Origin: Terriglobus tenax
GTDB lineage: Bacteria; Acidobacteriota; Terriglobia; Terriglobales; Acidobacteriaceae
Assembly: GCF_025685395.1 (NCBI RefSeq)
Contig: NZ_JAGSYA010000004.1
Coordinates: 2,294,001 to 2,358,000 of the forward strand
Reading direction: 5' to 3'
Length of the DNA: 64,000 nucleotides
The translations under genes were made by a program, and so were the position numbers. Positions 18,054 to 26,231 of the stretch are shown in pieces. Each line of letters begins with the position of its first letter. The stretch's first letter is position 1. The notes under the pieces are model-generated. The model ran no database searches, had not been told where the DNA came from, and saw only the letters and a program-made list of their open reading frames with translations.

Positions 18054-18791
18054 ATGTTTGAAGATTCGTTGATGGAGTCCGGCGGCAAGATCAAGTCCAA
18101 GTCCAGCTATTGGATGATCGCCACCTTTGGGTTTAACGCAGTCATCATCGCCTTGATGATTCTGATTCCGCTGCTGTATCCCGAAGCGCTGCCAAAGACG
18201 GCTATGACGGCGATGCTCAGCGCGCCGCCGCCGCCGCCGCCGCCACCACCCCCGCCGCCGCCGGCGCAGGTGGTCAAGCCGATCAAGATCGTGAGCGAGC
18301 TGGACCAGGGTCTGCACGCTCCGACCAAGATCCCCAAGGACATCAAGATGGTGAAGGAAGAAGCTGCTCCTCCGCCGCAGGTTGCCGGTGTTGCCGGCAT
18401 GGCGGGCATGGGTGGTGGCTCGGGTAGCGGTATTGCCGGTGGTGTTCTCGGCGGTATCGGTACGGCTCCTGCACCTGTGGTCAAGGTTGCTCCTCCCAAG
18501 GGACCGACCCGCGTATCGGCCGGTGTAATGGCTGGCCAGATCTTGGTGAAGACCAACCCGGTCTATCCTCCGATCGCACGCGCGGCTCACGTTCAGGGTT
18601 CGGTGGTTCTGCACGCCGTGATCTCGAAGACGGGCGCTATCCAGGGCCTGGCTGTTGTCAGCGGACCTGAGATGCTGCGCAACGCCGCCATGGAAGCTGT
18701 ACAGCAGTGGAAGTACAAGCCTTACCTGCTGAACGGCGAACCGACCGAGGTTGACACCACGATCACCGTCAACTTCACGATGGGTACCTAG
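18054..18791 (+). CDS. tonB: TonB family energy-transducing protein
   Basis: 245 residues. A cytoplasmic N-terminus and membrane anchor at about 20-42 are followed by a run of 14 prolines near 58-71, a Gly-rich linker (about 115-145), and a C-terminal TonB domain (YPPIARAAHVQGSVVLHAVISKTG..., VQQWKYKPYLLNGEPTEVDTTITVNF). It carries proton-motive energy to outer-membrane transporters and heads the exbB-exbD operon. GAGGG lies 7 nt before the ATG. Confidence 0.93.
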   Translation: MFEDSLMESGGKIKSKSSYWMIATFGFNAVIIALMILIPLLYPEALPKTAMTAMLSAPPPPPPPPPPPPPAQVVKPIKIVSELDQGLHAPTKIPKDIKMVKEEAAPPPQVAGVAGMAGMGGGSGSGIAGGVLGGIGTAPAPVVKVAPPKGPTRVSAGVMAGQILVKTNPVYPPIARAAHVQGSVVLHAVISKTGAIQGLAVVSGPEMLRNAAMEAVQQWKYKPYLLNGEPTEVDTTITVNFTMGT

Positions 18792-18917
18792 GCCGAAGTT
18801 TTCCGGCAAACAGGTTTATGACATTGCGGGAGCTGTGGCCAGTGCGGCGCAGCTCAAACAATCAACGATTTGCATCTCAGTAGTAACTGGAAGTCCCAAC
18901 CAGGAGGAAGGAATCAA

Positions 18918-19652
18918 GTGATTCTCGCTCATCTCGCAACTTTCGCCCCCCACAGCCTCGGAATGTTTCTGCAGGAAGGTCAGGTCAGCTTTTCGCTCAT
19001 GGGCCTGTGGAGCAACATGGGCCTGCTGGCGAAGGCCGTCGCCATCATCCTGTTCATTATGTCGATCTGGTCGCTGGCAGTGATCATCGATCGCGCGCTG
19101 TACTTCTCGGCTGCTCGTAAGCAGTCCCGTGAGTTCGCGCCCAAGGTTGCCGGCGCGCTGAAGGATGGCCGCCTGGATGAGGCGATCAAGATCGCCGACC
19201 GTAACAAGAAGTCGCACCTTGCTGAGGTTGTGACGGCTGGTCTGCAGGAGTTCCGTTCGTTCGGTTCCGGCGGCGCCATCACCGAGGCTCAGATCGAGTC
19301 TGCCAAGCGCGCTCTGGAGCGTTCTGAGGCGATCGTTCACGCCAAGCTGAAGCGCGGTCTGGGTGGCCTGGCCACCATCGGTTCGACGGCTCCGTTTATC
19401 GGACTGTTCGGAACGGTAGTCGGTATTCTTAACGCCTTCCAGCAGATCGCTACGCAGAAGACCTCTGGTATCGGCGCAGTCGCTGGCGGTATCTCGGAAG
19501 CTCTGGTAACGACCGCGTTCGGTCTGCTCGTAGCTATCCCTGCCGTTATGTGCTTCAACTTCTTCACGGGCAAGGTTGAGTCCTTTGACGTGGAGATGGA
19601 CAACAGCTCCTCGGAGCTGGTGGACTACTTCATCAAGCAGTCGCACCGCTAA
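18918..19652 (+). CDS. exbB: ExbB/TolQ/MotA family proton channel protein
   Basis: 244 residues with three membrane segments. The family region GLGGLATIGSTAPFIGLFGTVVGILNAF is followed by ISEALVTTAFGLLVAIPAV. It forms the pentameric motor with ExbD. The GTG at 18918 is chosen because AGGAGG lies upstream; the in-frame extension to a TTG at 18870 is unlikely. Confidence 0.93.
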   Translation: MILAHLATFAPHSLGMFLQEGQVSFSLMGLWSNMGLLAKAVAIILFIMSIWSLAVIIDRALYFSAARKQSREFAPKVAGALKDGRLDEAIKIADRNKKSHLAEVVTAGLQEFRSFGSGGAITEAQIESAKRALERSEAIVHAKLKRGLGGLATIGSTAPFIGLFGTVVGILNAFQQIATQKTSGIGAVAGGISEALVTTAFGLLVAIPAVMCFNFFTGKVESFDVEMDNSSSELVDYFIKQSHR

Positions 19653-19676
19653 ACCCAACGCGAGAGTCACCGGTGA

Positions 19677-19712
19677 CCCGGCCTGCCGCCGCGAAACGGC
19701 AGGCCGGGTTTC
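19677..19712 (+). terminator. strong hairpin between exbB and first exbD
   Basis: A 12-bp perfect GC-rich stem, CCCGGCCTGCCG with its complement, has an 8-nt loop and is followed by TTTCCC. The T-run is short, so it may attenuate transcription or stabilise the exbB mRNA rather than stop transcription fully. Confidence 0.6.
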
Positions 19713-19761
19713 CCGGACCTGAGGCTCGCAGATATCAGAACTCGCTAAGGGAGCTACTCCG

Positions 19762-20187
19762 ATGGGACTGGCAACAAGGAACGAGGGCGCGGCGGTAAAC
19801 AGCAACATCAACGTTACGCCGATGGTGGACGTGATGCTGGTACTGCTGATCATCTTCATGGTGATCACGCCCATGCTGAACAACAAGGTCAACGTTGACC
19901 TGCCGAAGGCCACGGCCGCGGTCATCATGGAAGACGCCAACAAGGAAGACTCGGTTGTGGTCGCTGTGACTCGCGACGGCAAGGTCTTTCTGGGTGGCGA
20001 CCAGGTGACACTGGACGATATGGGCGCGAAGATCTCGGCCAAGCTGGAGAACAAGACGGATAAGCACGTCTATCTCCGTGGCGATGCGCGCGCGAACTAC
20101 GGCAAGGTCATGGATGCTATCGACGGTGTTCGCTCGGCCGGCGTCAGCGAGCTTGGTCTGCTGACCGAAAAGACCGAAGACCAGTAA
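19762..20187 (+). CDS. exbD: ExbD/TolR biopolymer transport protein, copy 1
   Basis: 141 residues. It has the NINVTPMVDVMLVLLIIFMV membrane segment with the conserved Asp that ExbD-type proteins use for proton coupling, then a periplasmic domain ending in RSAGVSELGLLTE. It partners ExbB and TonB. First of three tandem paralogues. Confidence 0.93.
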   Translation: MGLATRNEGAAVNSNINVTPMVDVMLVLLIIFMVITPMLNNKVNVDLPKATAAVIMEDANKEDSVVVAVTRDGKVFLGGDQVTLDDMGAKISAKLENKTDKHVYLRGDARANYGKVMDAIDGVRSAGVSELGLLTEKTEDQ

Positions 20188-20229
20188 GAACAAGATTCGC
20201 CGCGACGTCGGCAAGAAGGAGCTTCGGCT

Positions 20230-20667
20230 ATGGGAATGAGTAGTGGTGGCGGCGGAGGGATGTCCTCCGAGATCAACGTAACGCCCATGATCGACATTCT
20301 GCTGGTGCTGCTGATCATCTTCATGGTCATCCAGCCCACGGCAGTTCACGGTCTGGACACGCTGGTACCCCAGCCCCCCAAGAATAAGAACCAGCCCGAA
20401 CCGAATAACGATCGCACCATTGTGGTTCAGGTGCTTTCGAACAACGGTGGCAAGCCGGCTTATAAGATCAACGATTCGGACTTCGCGAAGGAAGGCCTGC
20501 TGCCCAAGCTGCAGGAGATCTACTCCACGCGCGCCGAAAAGGTGATGTTCGTGAAGGGCGACAAGGACCTGGACTTCCAGTACGTGGCCGAGATCATCGG
20601 TCTTGGCAAGGAAGCCGGCGTGGATAACGTTGGTATTATCACGCCTCGCGTCGAGGCTGGACAGTAA
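20230..20667 (+). CDS. exbD: ExbD/TolR biopolymer transport protein, copy 2
   Basis: 145 residues. A Gly-rich N-terminus precedes EINVTPMIDILLVLLIIFMV with the conserved membrane Asp. The periplasmic domain differs from copy 1 (TAVHGLDTLVPQPP, KAEKVMFVKGDKDL-like segment). It starts 42 bp after copy 1, with AAGGAG upstream. Confidence 0.93.
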   Translation: MGMSSGGGGGMSSEINVTPMIDILLVLLIIFMVIQPTAVHGLDTLVPQPPKNKNQPEPNNDRTIVVQVLSNNGGKPAYKINDSDFAKEGLLPKLQEIYSTRAEKVMFVKGDKDLDFQYVAEIIGLGKEAGVDNVGIITPRVEAGQ

Positions 20668-20818
20668 GCTGGTTCGCATCCCGCTCGCGTACGGACAGAT
20701 GTCCTGCGTGTCAGTGGAGGAATGCCTACGGTGATCTGCGCGGGCGGTGGCACATAGCTGCCGCCCGCGGTGTCTTTAAGGCTGTGCTCGCTTGCGACTT
20801 CCCTTTCGAGGTTCGTAC

Positions 20819-21256
20819 ATGGCATTCACAGCAGGAACACACGGCACCACCGCAGAGATCAATGTCACGCCGCTGATTGATGTTCTTCTCGTTCTTCTGA
20901 TTATTTTTATGGTCATTGCACCTGTGCCGAGCCATGGTCTTGGCGCAGGTGTACCGCAGGCAGGGCCGGGTGCTGAGCAGGATCGAACCCCGTCGCCGAT
21001 CGTAGTTCAGGTGTCTTATCGTGACGATGGCGCGGCAGGATATGCCATCAACCAGCAGCAGCAGGCTGGCCTGGAAGAGCTGGGCAGATCGCTTGCAACT
21101 GCACTTAGCCCGAGGCAGAACCGGATGGTGTTTCTGCAGGCTGACGCTCGTCTGGACTTGCGCGAAGTCGTTCGTGTGGTCAATACTGTCCGCCTCACGG
21201 GAGCATCGGGAATTGCTTTATTAACACGGAAAGATTGCAACCTGGCGGGCTGCTGA
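20819..21256 (+). CDS. exbD: ExbD/TolR biopolymer transport protein, copy 3
   Basis: 145 residues. EINVTPLIDVLLVLLIIFMVIAP retains the membrane Asp. It is closer to copy 2 than to copy 1 in the segment after the helix (SHGLGAGVPQ). A 151-bp spacer separates it from copy 2. The ATG at 20819 gives a TTAEINVTP start comparable to the other copies. A terminator follows. Confidence 0.92.
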   Translation: MAFTAGTHGTTAEINVTPLIDVLLVLLIIFMVIAPVPSHGLGAGVPQAGPGAEQDRTPSPIVVQVSYRDDGAAGYAINQQQQAGLEELGRSLATALSPRQNRMVFLQADARLDLREVVRVVNTVRLTGASGIALLTRKDCNLAGC

Positions 21257-21269
21257 GTCGTCTTGGCAT

Positions 21270-21305
21270 GAGGGCAGCCGCTAATCGCAACGGGTGCCCT
21301 CTTTT
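21270..21305 (+). terminator. terminator after the third exbD
   Basis: GAGGGCA (21270-21276) pairs with TGCCCTC (21295-21301), followed by TTTTC. The loop is 18 nt with some inner pairing. Confidence 0.6.
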
Positions 21306-21431
21306 CACTTTCAACTACTGGCCATCGGTCGTACTATGCCTTTACAATCATCGTGCAAGACTGTCGCGCTTCTCGCACGCAATCCGGCAAAATCACTACT
21401 ATCGCGAATTCTCAAGGAGACCCTTCGTCCA

Positions 21432-22250
21432 ATGAAATTCCAGCTACGTGTTCCGGCAACGGCCGCACTTCTCCTGGTTACGCTTCTCTCGGCCACCGGA
21501 TGCAACCGTCTGAAGGCCCGCGACCAGCTTACGAAGGGCATCGCATCCTTCAAGGGCGCGAAGTACGAAGACGCTATTAATCATTTCCAGCAGGCCCTGG
21601 ACTACGATCCGAGCTATGACGTGGCGCGCCTTTATCTCGCCACCACGCTGGCCTCGCAGGTCGTGCCTAATCTTGAGACGCCTGAGAACCTGAAAACGGC
21701 ACAACGCGCGATGGATGGTTTCCAGCAAATTCTTGCCAAGGACCCGAAGGACAAGACTGCTCTGCAGCAGATGGCCTCCATCAGCTTCAATACCAAGAAG
21801 TTTGACGACGCCAAGAATTATCAGAAGAAGGTCATTGAGGTCGATCCGGCCGCCGCTGAGGCGTATTACACGATCGGCGTTATCGACTGGATGCAGGCGT
21901 ACAAGAACGCCACCACGATTCTGGCTGCCGACGGCCTGACCGACGGCGGCGATGGCAACCCGAAGAAGAGCAAGGATGCCTGCGCCAAGCTGCAGGCTCA
22001 GAACTCTCCGCTGGTGAACGAAGGTCTGGAGTATCTGCAGAAGGCCGTTGACAACAACGCGACCTACGAAGAGGCCATGACCTACCTGAACCTGACCTAC
22101 CGCCGTAAGGCTGACCTGGAGTGCGGCGACGACGCTGCCCGCAAGGCCGACCTGGACAAGGCTCAGCAGTGGAGCGACAAGGCTATGGGCGCCCGTAAGG
22201 AAAACGAGCGCAAGAAGGAAGAGAAGAACAAGGGCGGCGTAACGATGTAG
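21432..22250 (+). CDS. TPR-repeat lipoprotein
   Basis: 272 residues. A lipoprotein signal peptide (LLLVTLLSATGC, with Cys at about 23) is followed by tetratricopeptide-type helices (GAKYEDAINHFQQALDYDPSYDVARLYLA, KKFDDAKNYQKKVIEVDPAAAEAYYTIG) and a very basic C-terminus (RKENERKKEEKNK). The role is probably as a scaffold at the membrane. The start is set by AAGGAG before the ATG at 21432. It lies downstream of the tonB-exb operon, beyond a terminator. Confidence 0.82.
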   Translation: MKFQLRVPATAALLLVTLLSATGCNRLKARDQLTKGIASFKGAKYEDAINHFQQALDYDPSYDVARLYLATTLASQVVPNLETPENLKTAQRAMDGFQQILAKDPKDKTALQQMASISFNTKKFDDAKNYQKKVIEVDPAAAEAYYTIGVIDWMQAYKNATTILAADGLTDGGDGNPKKSKDACAKLQAQNSPLVNEGLEYLQKAVDNNATYEEAMTYLNLTYRRKADLECGDDAARKADLDKAQQWSDKAMGARKENERKKEEKNKGGVTM

Positions 22251-22274
22251 TTCGCCCCAAGCTGTGAGAAGCGC

Positions 22275-22307
22275 GAAGGCCTCCCGACAAGGGAGGCCTT
22301 CTTCTTT
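22275..22307 (+). terminator. terminator after the TPR gene
   Basis: An 11-bp perfect stem, GAAGGCCTCCC with its complement (22275-22285, 22291-22301), has a GACAA loop and is followed by TTCTTT. Confidence 0.9.
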
Positions 22308-22365
22308 GGTGGGAGCCGCCAGCCCTTGCAAGGGGAGGCGCGCGCTGTTCAACTGGAAAGGAATT

Positions 22366-22974
22366 ATGGATCGGCTCTGGACCCCTTGGCGGTATGCGTA
22401 CATCACGAAATCCGGCCCTTCGCAGCGCAAGGGCATTCCGGAAGCTCTGAATGCTTATCCGGATGACCAGGGCTGCGTCTTCTGCAACCTGATTGCGTCA
22501 GTGGACTATGCGATTGGGCAGGGCATGCCGGTGGACGAGGCGGAGCGCCATGGGCATGTGGTGGTTCGCGGAAAGTTCCATTACGTGGCGCTGAACGCAT
22601 TTCCGTATACCAGCGGACACGTAATGGTGGTACCGTATCTGCACACGGACGCCCTGGCGAAGCTTGCCGTGGAATCGGCACATGAGCTGATCACCATGGC
22701 GCAGCAGGTGGAGCGGACGATTCGTGCGACCTACCGGCCGGACGGGCTGAATTTTGGCTTGAACCTGGGCGAAGCTGCCGGGGCCGGCGTGGCGGCACAC
22801 CTGCACCTGCATGGATTGCCGCGCTGGGTAGGCGATAACAACTTCATGCCCGTGCTGGCGGAGACGCGCATTCTGCCTGAGGATCTGGATGTGACCTGGC
22901 AGCGTCTGCGGCAGGCTTTCCGGGTTTTGGAAGCCGATGAAGCCAAATCGGGAAATGAAGCGTCGAATCTGTGA
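22366..22974 (+). CDS. HIT-family nucleotide hydrolase
   Basis: 202 residues. The histidine triad is visible in AGVAAHLHLHGLPRW, with CVFCNLI (zinc-type Cys pair), NAFPYTSGHVMVVPY and NFGLNLG. Family members hydrolyse dinucleoside polyphosphates or AMP conjugates. AAAGGAA precedes the ATG at 22366, and the typical WTPWRYAYI start supports it. Confidence 0.88.
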   Translation: MDRLWTPWRYAYITKSGPSQRKGIPEALNAYPDDQGCVFCNLIASVDYAIGQGMPVDEAERHGHVVVRGKFHYVALNAFPYTSGHVMVVPYLHTDALAKLAVESAHELITMAQQVERTIRATYRPDGLNFGLNLGEAAGAGVAAHLHLHGLPRWVGDNNFMPVLAETRILPEDLDVTWQRLRQAFRVLEADEAKSGNEASNL

Positions 22975-23172
22975 CGGCGGATACATACGAGCCGGAAAAA
23001 GTACGTCATTCTTGAACGTAAGAATTAGCAGTTTGCTTCGAGCAACAGAGTCTTACCCCGCTGCATCTATTTGGCTGAACGCGAAAAAGCAAGTGAATCG
23101 CACGACCCATACCCTTTGACGCTCCGAGGTGCGCGCACCTCGCGGAGTGTCTCCCGGCCCCGGAGGTGTACG

Positions 23173-23370
23173 ATGCAAAGCTCGCTCAAGATACGAACCA
23201 TCACTCCGATCACTGCTGCCTCGTTGATTGAACCCGAGGACGCACGCATCACAGGCCAGACGCGGTCGTTGCCGCGCCGCCTGCTGGCGCTGAACATGCC
23301 CACACCCCAGGCGCGCAAAACCGCGATGCCTGCCCCGGCTGCTTATAACCCGCAGGCACGGATTGCCTGA
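23173..23370 (+). CDS. small hypothetical protein
   Basis: 65 residues, basic, without recognisable motifs. GGAGGT lies 5 nt before the ATG. A GC-rich hairpin (about 23120-23146, CTCCGAGGTGCG...) lies in the leader and a strong terminator follows, so a real transcript is likely. The upstream part (22975-23172) holds no recognisable riboswitch. Confidence 0.45.
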   Translation: MQSSLKIRTITPITAASLIEPEDARITGQTRSLPRRLLALNMPTPQARKTAMPAPAAYNPQARIA

Positions 23371-23394
23371 ACTCTGACATTTTTCACCAAGACA

Positions 23395-23428
23395 GCAAAA
23401 GGCCCGGAGCGATCTCCGGGCCTTTTGC
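23395..23428. terminator. bidirectional terminator
   Basis: A 14-bp perfect stem (CAAAAGGCCCGGAG and complement, loop CGAT) has A and T runs on both sides. It serves the small plus-strand gene and the minus-strand gene at 23443. Confidence 0.92.
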
Positions 23429-23442
23429 TTTGCTGCGAAACC

Positions 23443-23976
23443 TTACTTGGCCGATGCCTGCTGCAGGTTCGGACGGATGCGAGTCGCCTCAAAGTTCACA
23501 ACCTTCCAGGCACCACCGGCCTGGCGGGCATACACCCGGGTATACAGGTACTTGCCGTGCATTGAGCGGCCATCCATCTCGCCATCCACGTCCACCTGCG
23601 AGGTGACGACGGCGGTGCTGCCGTTGATGATCTTGACCTTCAGGTCGTCCACATCCATGCGGGTGATGTTAATTTTGCGTGTCATCACGCGATCGACCAT
23701 CTGCTGCTTGGTCTGCACCATGCCGTTGGCGGAGATGCCGATGTAGTCCTCGGACATCAGCTTACCCAGCGTGTCGGTGTCGCACTTGAGTTGAGCCTGG
23801 CGCCACTGTTGCTCCAGCGCTTCAATCTGGCGGTGGGCATTGGGTTTATTGCCGGTGGCAATGCGCCGCACGCCGTTGACCGGAGCCATGCCAACCTGCC
23901 GGAAAACCTGCGCGTGCGCTGCCAATGAAGCCAGCACGGCCAGGGATGCTACGGCGAGTTTGAAACATGTCTTCAT
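23443..23976 (-). CDS. secreted NTF2-like (DUF4440/SnoaL-type) protein
   Basis: 177 residues. A signal peptide (CFKLAVASLAVLASLAAHA) precedes an NTF2-like cone-fold domain at about 45-165: QIEALEQQWRQAQLKCDTDTLGKLMSEDYIGI, then VTSQVDVDGEMDGR...YTRVYARQAGGAWKVVNFEAT. The DUF4440 pattern fits well. The function is unknown, possibly ligand binding in the periplasm. Confidence 0.82.
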   Translation of the reverse strand: MKTCFKLAVASLAVLASLAAHAQVFRQVGMAPVNGVRRIATGNKPNAHRQIEALEQQWRQAQLKCDTDTLGKLMSEDYIGISANGMVQTKQQMVDRVMTRKINITRMDVDDLKVKIINGSTAVVTSQVDVDGEMDGRSMHGKYLYTRVYARQAGGAWKVVNFEATRIRPNLQQASAK

Positions 23977-24172
23977 CGGTAAGGTGTAACGGAGTGTAGA
24001 CCTGTTCTCCGCGCAAAGTCAAAAGAAGTTTTGGTAACTAAACTACAACTTCTGCTGCAGGGTTACGATGCTGCCGGAAGTGTAGAGGAAGCCCGTCACC
24101 AGTGGGGATTACCCGCTATTTAAAAGCGCATCGAGCATGGTGCAGAAACGCCGTGCACGCCTTCTCCGCAAA

Positions 24173-24202
24173 GTAAAAACCCCACGCACAAGGCGTGGGG
24201 TT
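24173..24202 (-). terminator. terminator of purA
   Basis: CCCCACGC with GCGTGGGG forms the stem. Read on the minus strand it ends in GGGGTTTTTAC. It lies about 25 bp past the purA stop. Confidence 0.88.
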
Positions 24203-24226
24203 TGGACGAACAGGTTGAGTCAGCAG

Positions 24227-25540
24227 TTAGCCGACGACCTCGGCGGCAAACGCCGGCAGGGTCATGGTCTGCTCGCGGTCCGGGCCGGTGGAGACCATGC
24301 CGATCTTTGCGCCGGATTCCTTCTCGAGGAAGCGGAGATAGTCCTGCGCCTTCTTCGGCAGCTTGTCGAACTCGACGATGCCCTCGGTCGACTCCGCCCA
24401 GCCGGGCAGCGTGGTGTAGACGGGCTCAAGCGATTCCAGGCCGCGGATATCGGCCGGGACGGTGTCGACGAGCTTGCCGTCGAGCTTGTAGCCGGTGCAG
24501 ACGGGAATCTCGGTCAGGGAGTCGAGGACGTCCATCTTGGTGACGACCAGCCACTCCGTTCCGTTGATCATGTTGCTGTAGCGGAGCATGGGCAGGTCCA
24601 TCCATCCGCAGCGGCGCGGGCGGCCTGTGCTGGCGCCGTACTCGTTGCCGCGCTTGCGCAGCTCCTCGCCCATTTCGCCGTGGATCTCGGTGGGGAACGG
24701 GCCCTCGCCTACGCGGGTGACGTAGGCCTTGGTGACGCCGATGACGGTGCCGATGGCCGTGGGTCCGACGCCGGTGCCGATGACGGCTCCGCCGGCCGTG
24801 GCGGAGGAGCTGGTGACGAACGGGTAGGTGCCGTGGTCAATGTCCAGCAGGGCACCCTGCGCGCCTTCAAACATCAGGCGCTTGCCCTGCTTCAGGCTGG
24901 CGTTCAGCAGGCTGGCGGTGTCCACCACGTAGGGAGCCACCTGCTCGGCGTAGCGGGCGTACTCCTCGTAGATCTTGGTGGGGTTCAGCGGCTCGGTTCC
25001 CCACAGCGCGTGCGCGATGGAGTTCTTCTCGTGGCAGGCGTTGATGATGTGCGTGCGCAGCAGGGCGGGGTTCAGCAGGTCGATGACGCGCAGGCCGTTG
25101 CGGTGCATCTTGTCTTCATAGGCGGGGCCGATGCCGCGGCTGGTGGTGCCGATCTTGGTGCGGCCGGGGGCGTTCTCCGCGGCGAGCTCGATCATGCGGT
25201 GGTAGGGCAGGATGACCTGGGCGCGGTCGGAGACGAAGAGCTGTCCATCGACGGGCAGGCCGGTCTCCTTCAGCATTTTGACCTCGGTGAGGAAGGCGGC
25301 GGGGTCGAGGACGACTCCGTTGCCGATGACGCCGATGCAGTCCGGGCGGAGGACGCCGCAGGGGATCAGGTGGAGGACGTACTTTTTGCCCTCAATGATG
25401 ACGGTGTGCCCGGCGTTGTGCCCGCCGGCGTACCGGGCAACGACCTGAAACTTCTCTGAGAGGACGTCGACGATCTTGCCCTTGCCCTCATCGCCCCACT
25501 GGGCGCCTAGTACTACTGCTGATTGCTTTAAAGAAGACAC
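24227..25540 (-). CDS. purA: adenylosuccinate synthetase PurA
   Basis: 437 residues. GAQWGDEGKGKIVD (P-loop region), HNAGHTV, TSRGIGPAYEDK, GAQGALLDIDHGTYPFVTSS and GRPRRCGWMDLP are all family hallmarks. It converts IMP, GTP and aspartate to adenylosuccinate. The GTG at 25540 has GGAG 7 nt upstream and is preferred to the in-frame TTG at 25561. Confidence 0.96.
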   Translation of the reverse strand: MSSLKQSAVVLGAQWGDEGKGKIVDVLSEKFQVVARYAGGHNAGHTVIIEGKKYVLHLIPCGVLRPDCIGVIGNGVVLDPAAFLTEVKMLKETGLPVDGQLFVSDRAQVILPYHRMIELAAENAPGRTKIGTTSRGIGPAYEDKMHRNGLRVIDLLNPALLRTHIINACHEKNSIAHALWGTEPLNPTKIYEEYARYAEQVAPYVVDTASLLNASLKQGKRLMFEGAQGALLDIDHGTYPFVTSSSATAGGAVIGTGVGPTAIGTVIGVTKAYVTRVGEGPFPTEIHGEMGEELRKRGNEYGASTGRPRRCGWMDLPMLRYSNMINGTEWLVVTKMDVLDSLTEIPVCTGYKLDGKLVDTVPADIRGLESLEPVYTTLPGWAESTEGIVEFDKLPKKAQDYLRFLEKESGAKIGMVSTGPDREQTMTLPAFAAEVVG

Positions 25541-25643
25541 TGATTGCTCCAGCTCGCACAAATTATGCGCAGCGTTGAGAACGCCACCGTGTCCTATTTT
25601 AGCTTCTATCGTTTGGCGGGTGTCTTCATACGCTAAGCAATAA

Positions 25644-26231
25644 TCATCCGATCATCCGGAACCAGTCACGAACAGATAGTTGCAATCGCTGGACCTCATC
25701 GTCGCTGATCGTACAGCAATGGGCGATAGGGCCTCTAAGAAGATTCAGGTTATTCATCACTCGCTCAACGGCTCTTTGGCTACTAAAAATTGTGCCAAAC
25801 ACATCCCAATTCGAAATGATAATGACCGAGAGCTCCCCAAAGTTCGTGTAGTCAATCGCATTATCCGATCGGCGAGTCATACCGCTGTCGATATCACGCT
25901 TAACTCTCTCGCCCACGCCCTTTTTTACTGCATCAGGGATGCGGGTGCTATTCCACCAATCCGCTCCCACACTCTCTTGAAGGGTTTCGGATATTAGTGT
26001 CCTAATCGCGCTTTCGAGACAATAAAAAAGCTCATAGTGGCGTGCCATAGAAGCAGCTTCTTCTCGCACTTTTTTCTCGAACTGAGGATAGTACTCAGTA
26101 ATACTCACTTCTCTTTCGATTTGAGAATGGCCAAGTCGAATACCCAACTCTTTCTCTAATGCACGAAGCTCTTCTGTAACTAATAACCCAGACATTCCGA
26201 AAGAACGTAAATAGTCTTCTACGTTATTCAT
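25644..26231 (-). CDS. Swt1-like HEPN domain protein
   Basis: 195 residues. An N-terminal segment (NNVEDYLRSFGMSGLLVTEELRALEKELGI) precedes a helical domain that fits the Swt1-like HEPN family: ESAIRTLISETL near the middle, WDVFGTIF, and a C-terminal R-x4-H (RGPIAH, Arg about 166 and His about 171), the HEPN ribonuclease motif. Family members act as RNases in toxin-antitoxin and phage defence. Here an RNA-cleaving effector is inferred, not shown. Its ATG overlaps the end of the DUF5343 gene by 8 bp, and base composition is AT-richer than its neighbours. Confidence 0.75.
   Translation of the reverse strand: MNNVEDYLRSFGMSGLLVTEELRALEKELGIRLGHSQIEREVSITEYYPQFEKKVREEAASMARHYELFYCLESAIRTLISETLQESVGADWWNSTRIPDAVKKGVGERVKRDIDSGMTRRSDNAIDYTNFGELSVIIISNWDVFGTIFSSQRAVERVMNNLNLLRGPIAHCCTISDDEVQRLQLSVRDWFRMIG

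Noticed and set aside
18223-18263. CCG/CCA run as a phase-variable microsatellite
   Set aside because: It encodes the proline linker common in TonB proteins, and the codons are mixed rather than a pure repeat.
24137-25459. 440-codon plus-strand frame opposite purA
   Set aside because: Gly/Ala/Asp-rich shadow of purA.
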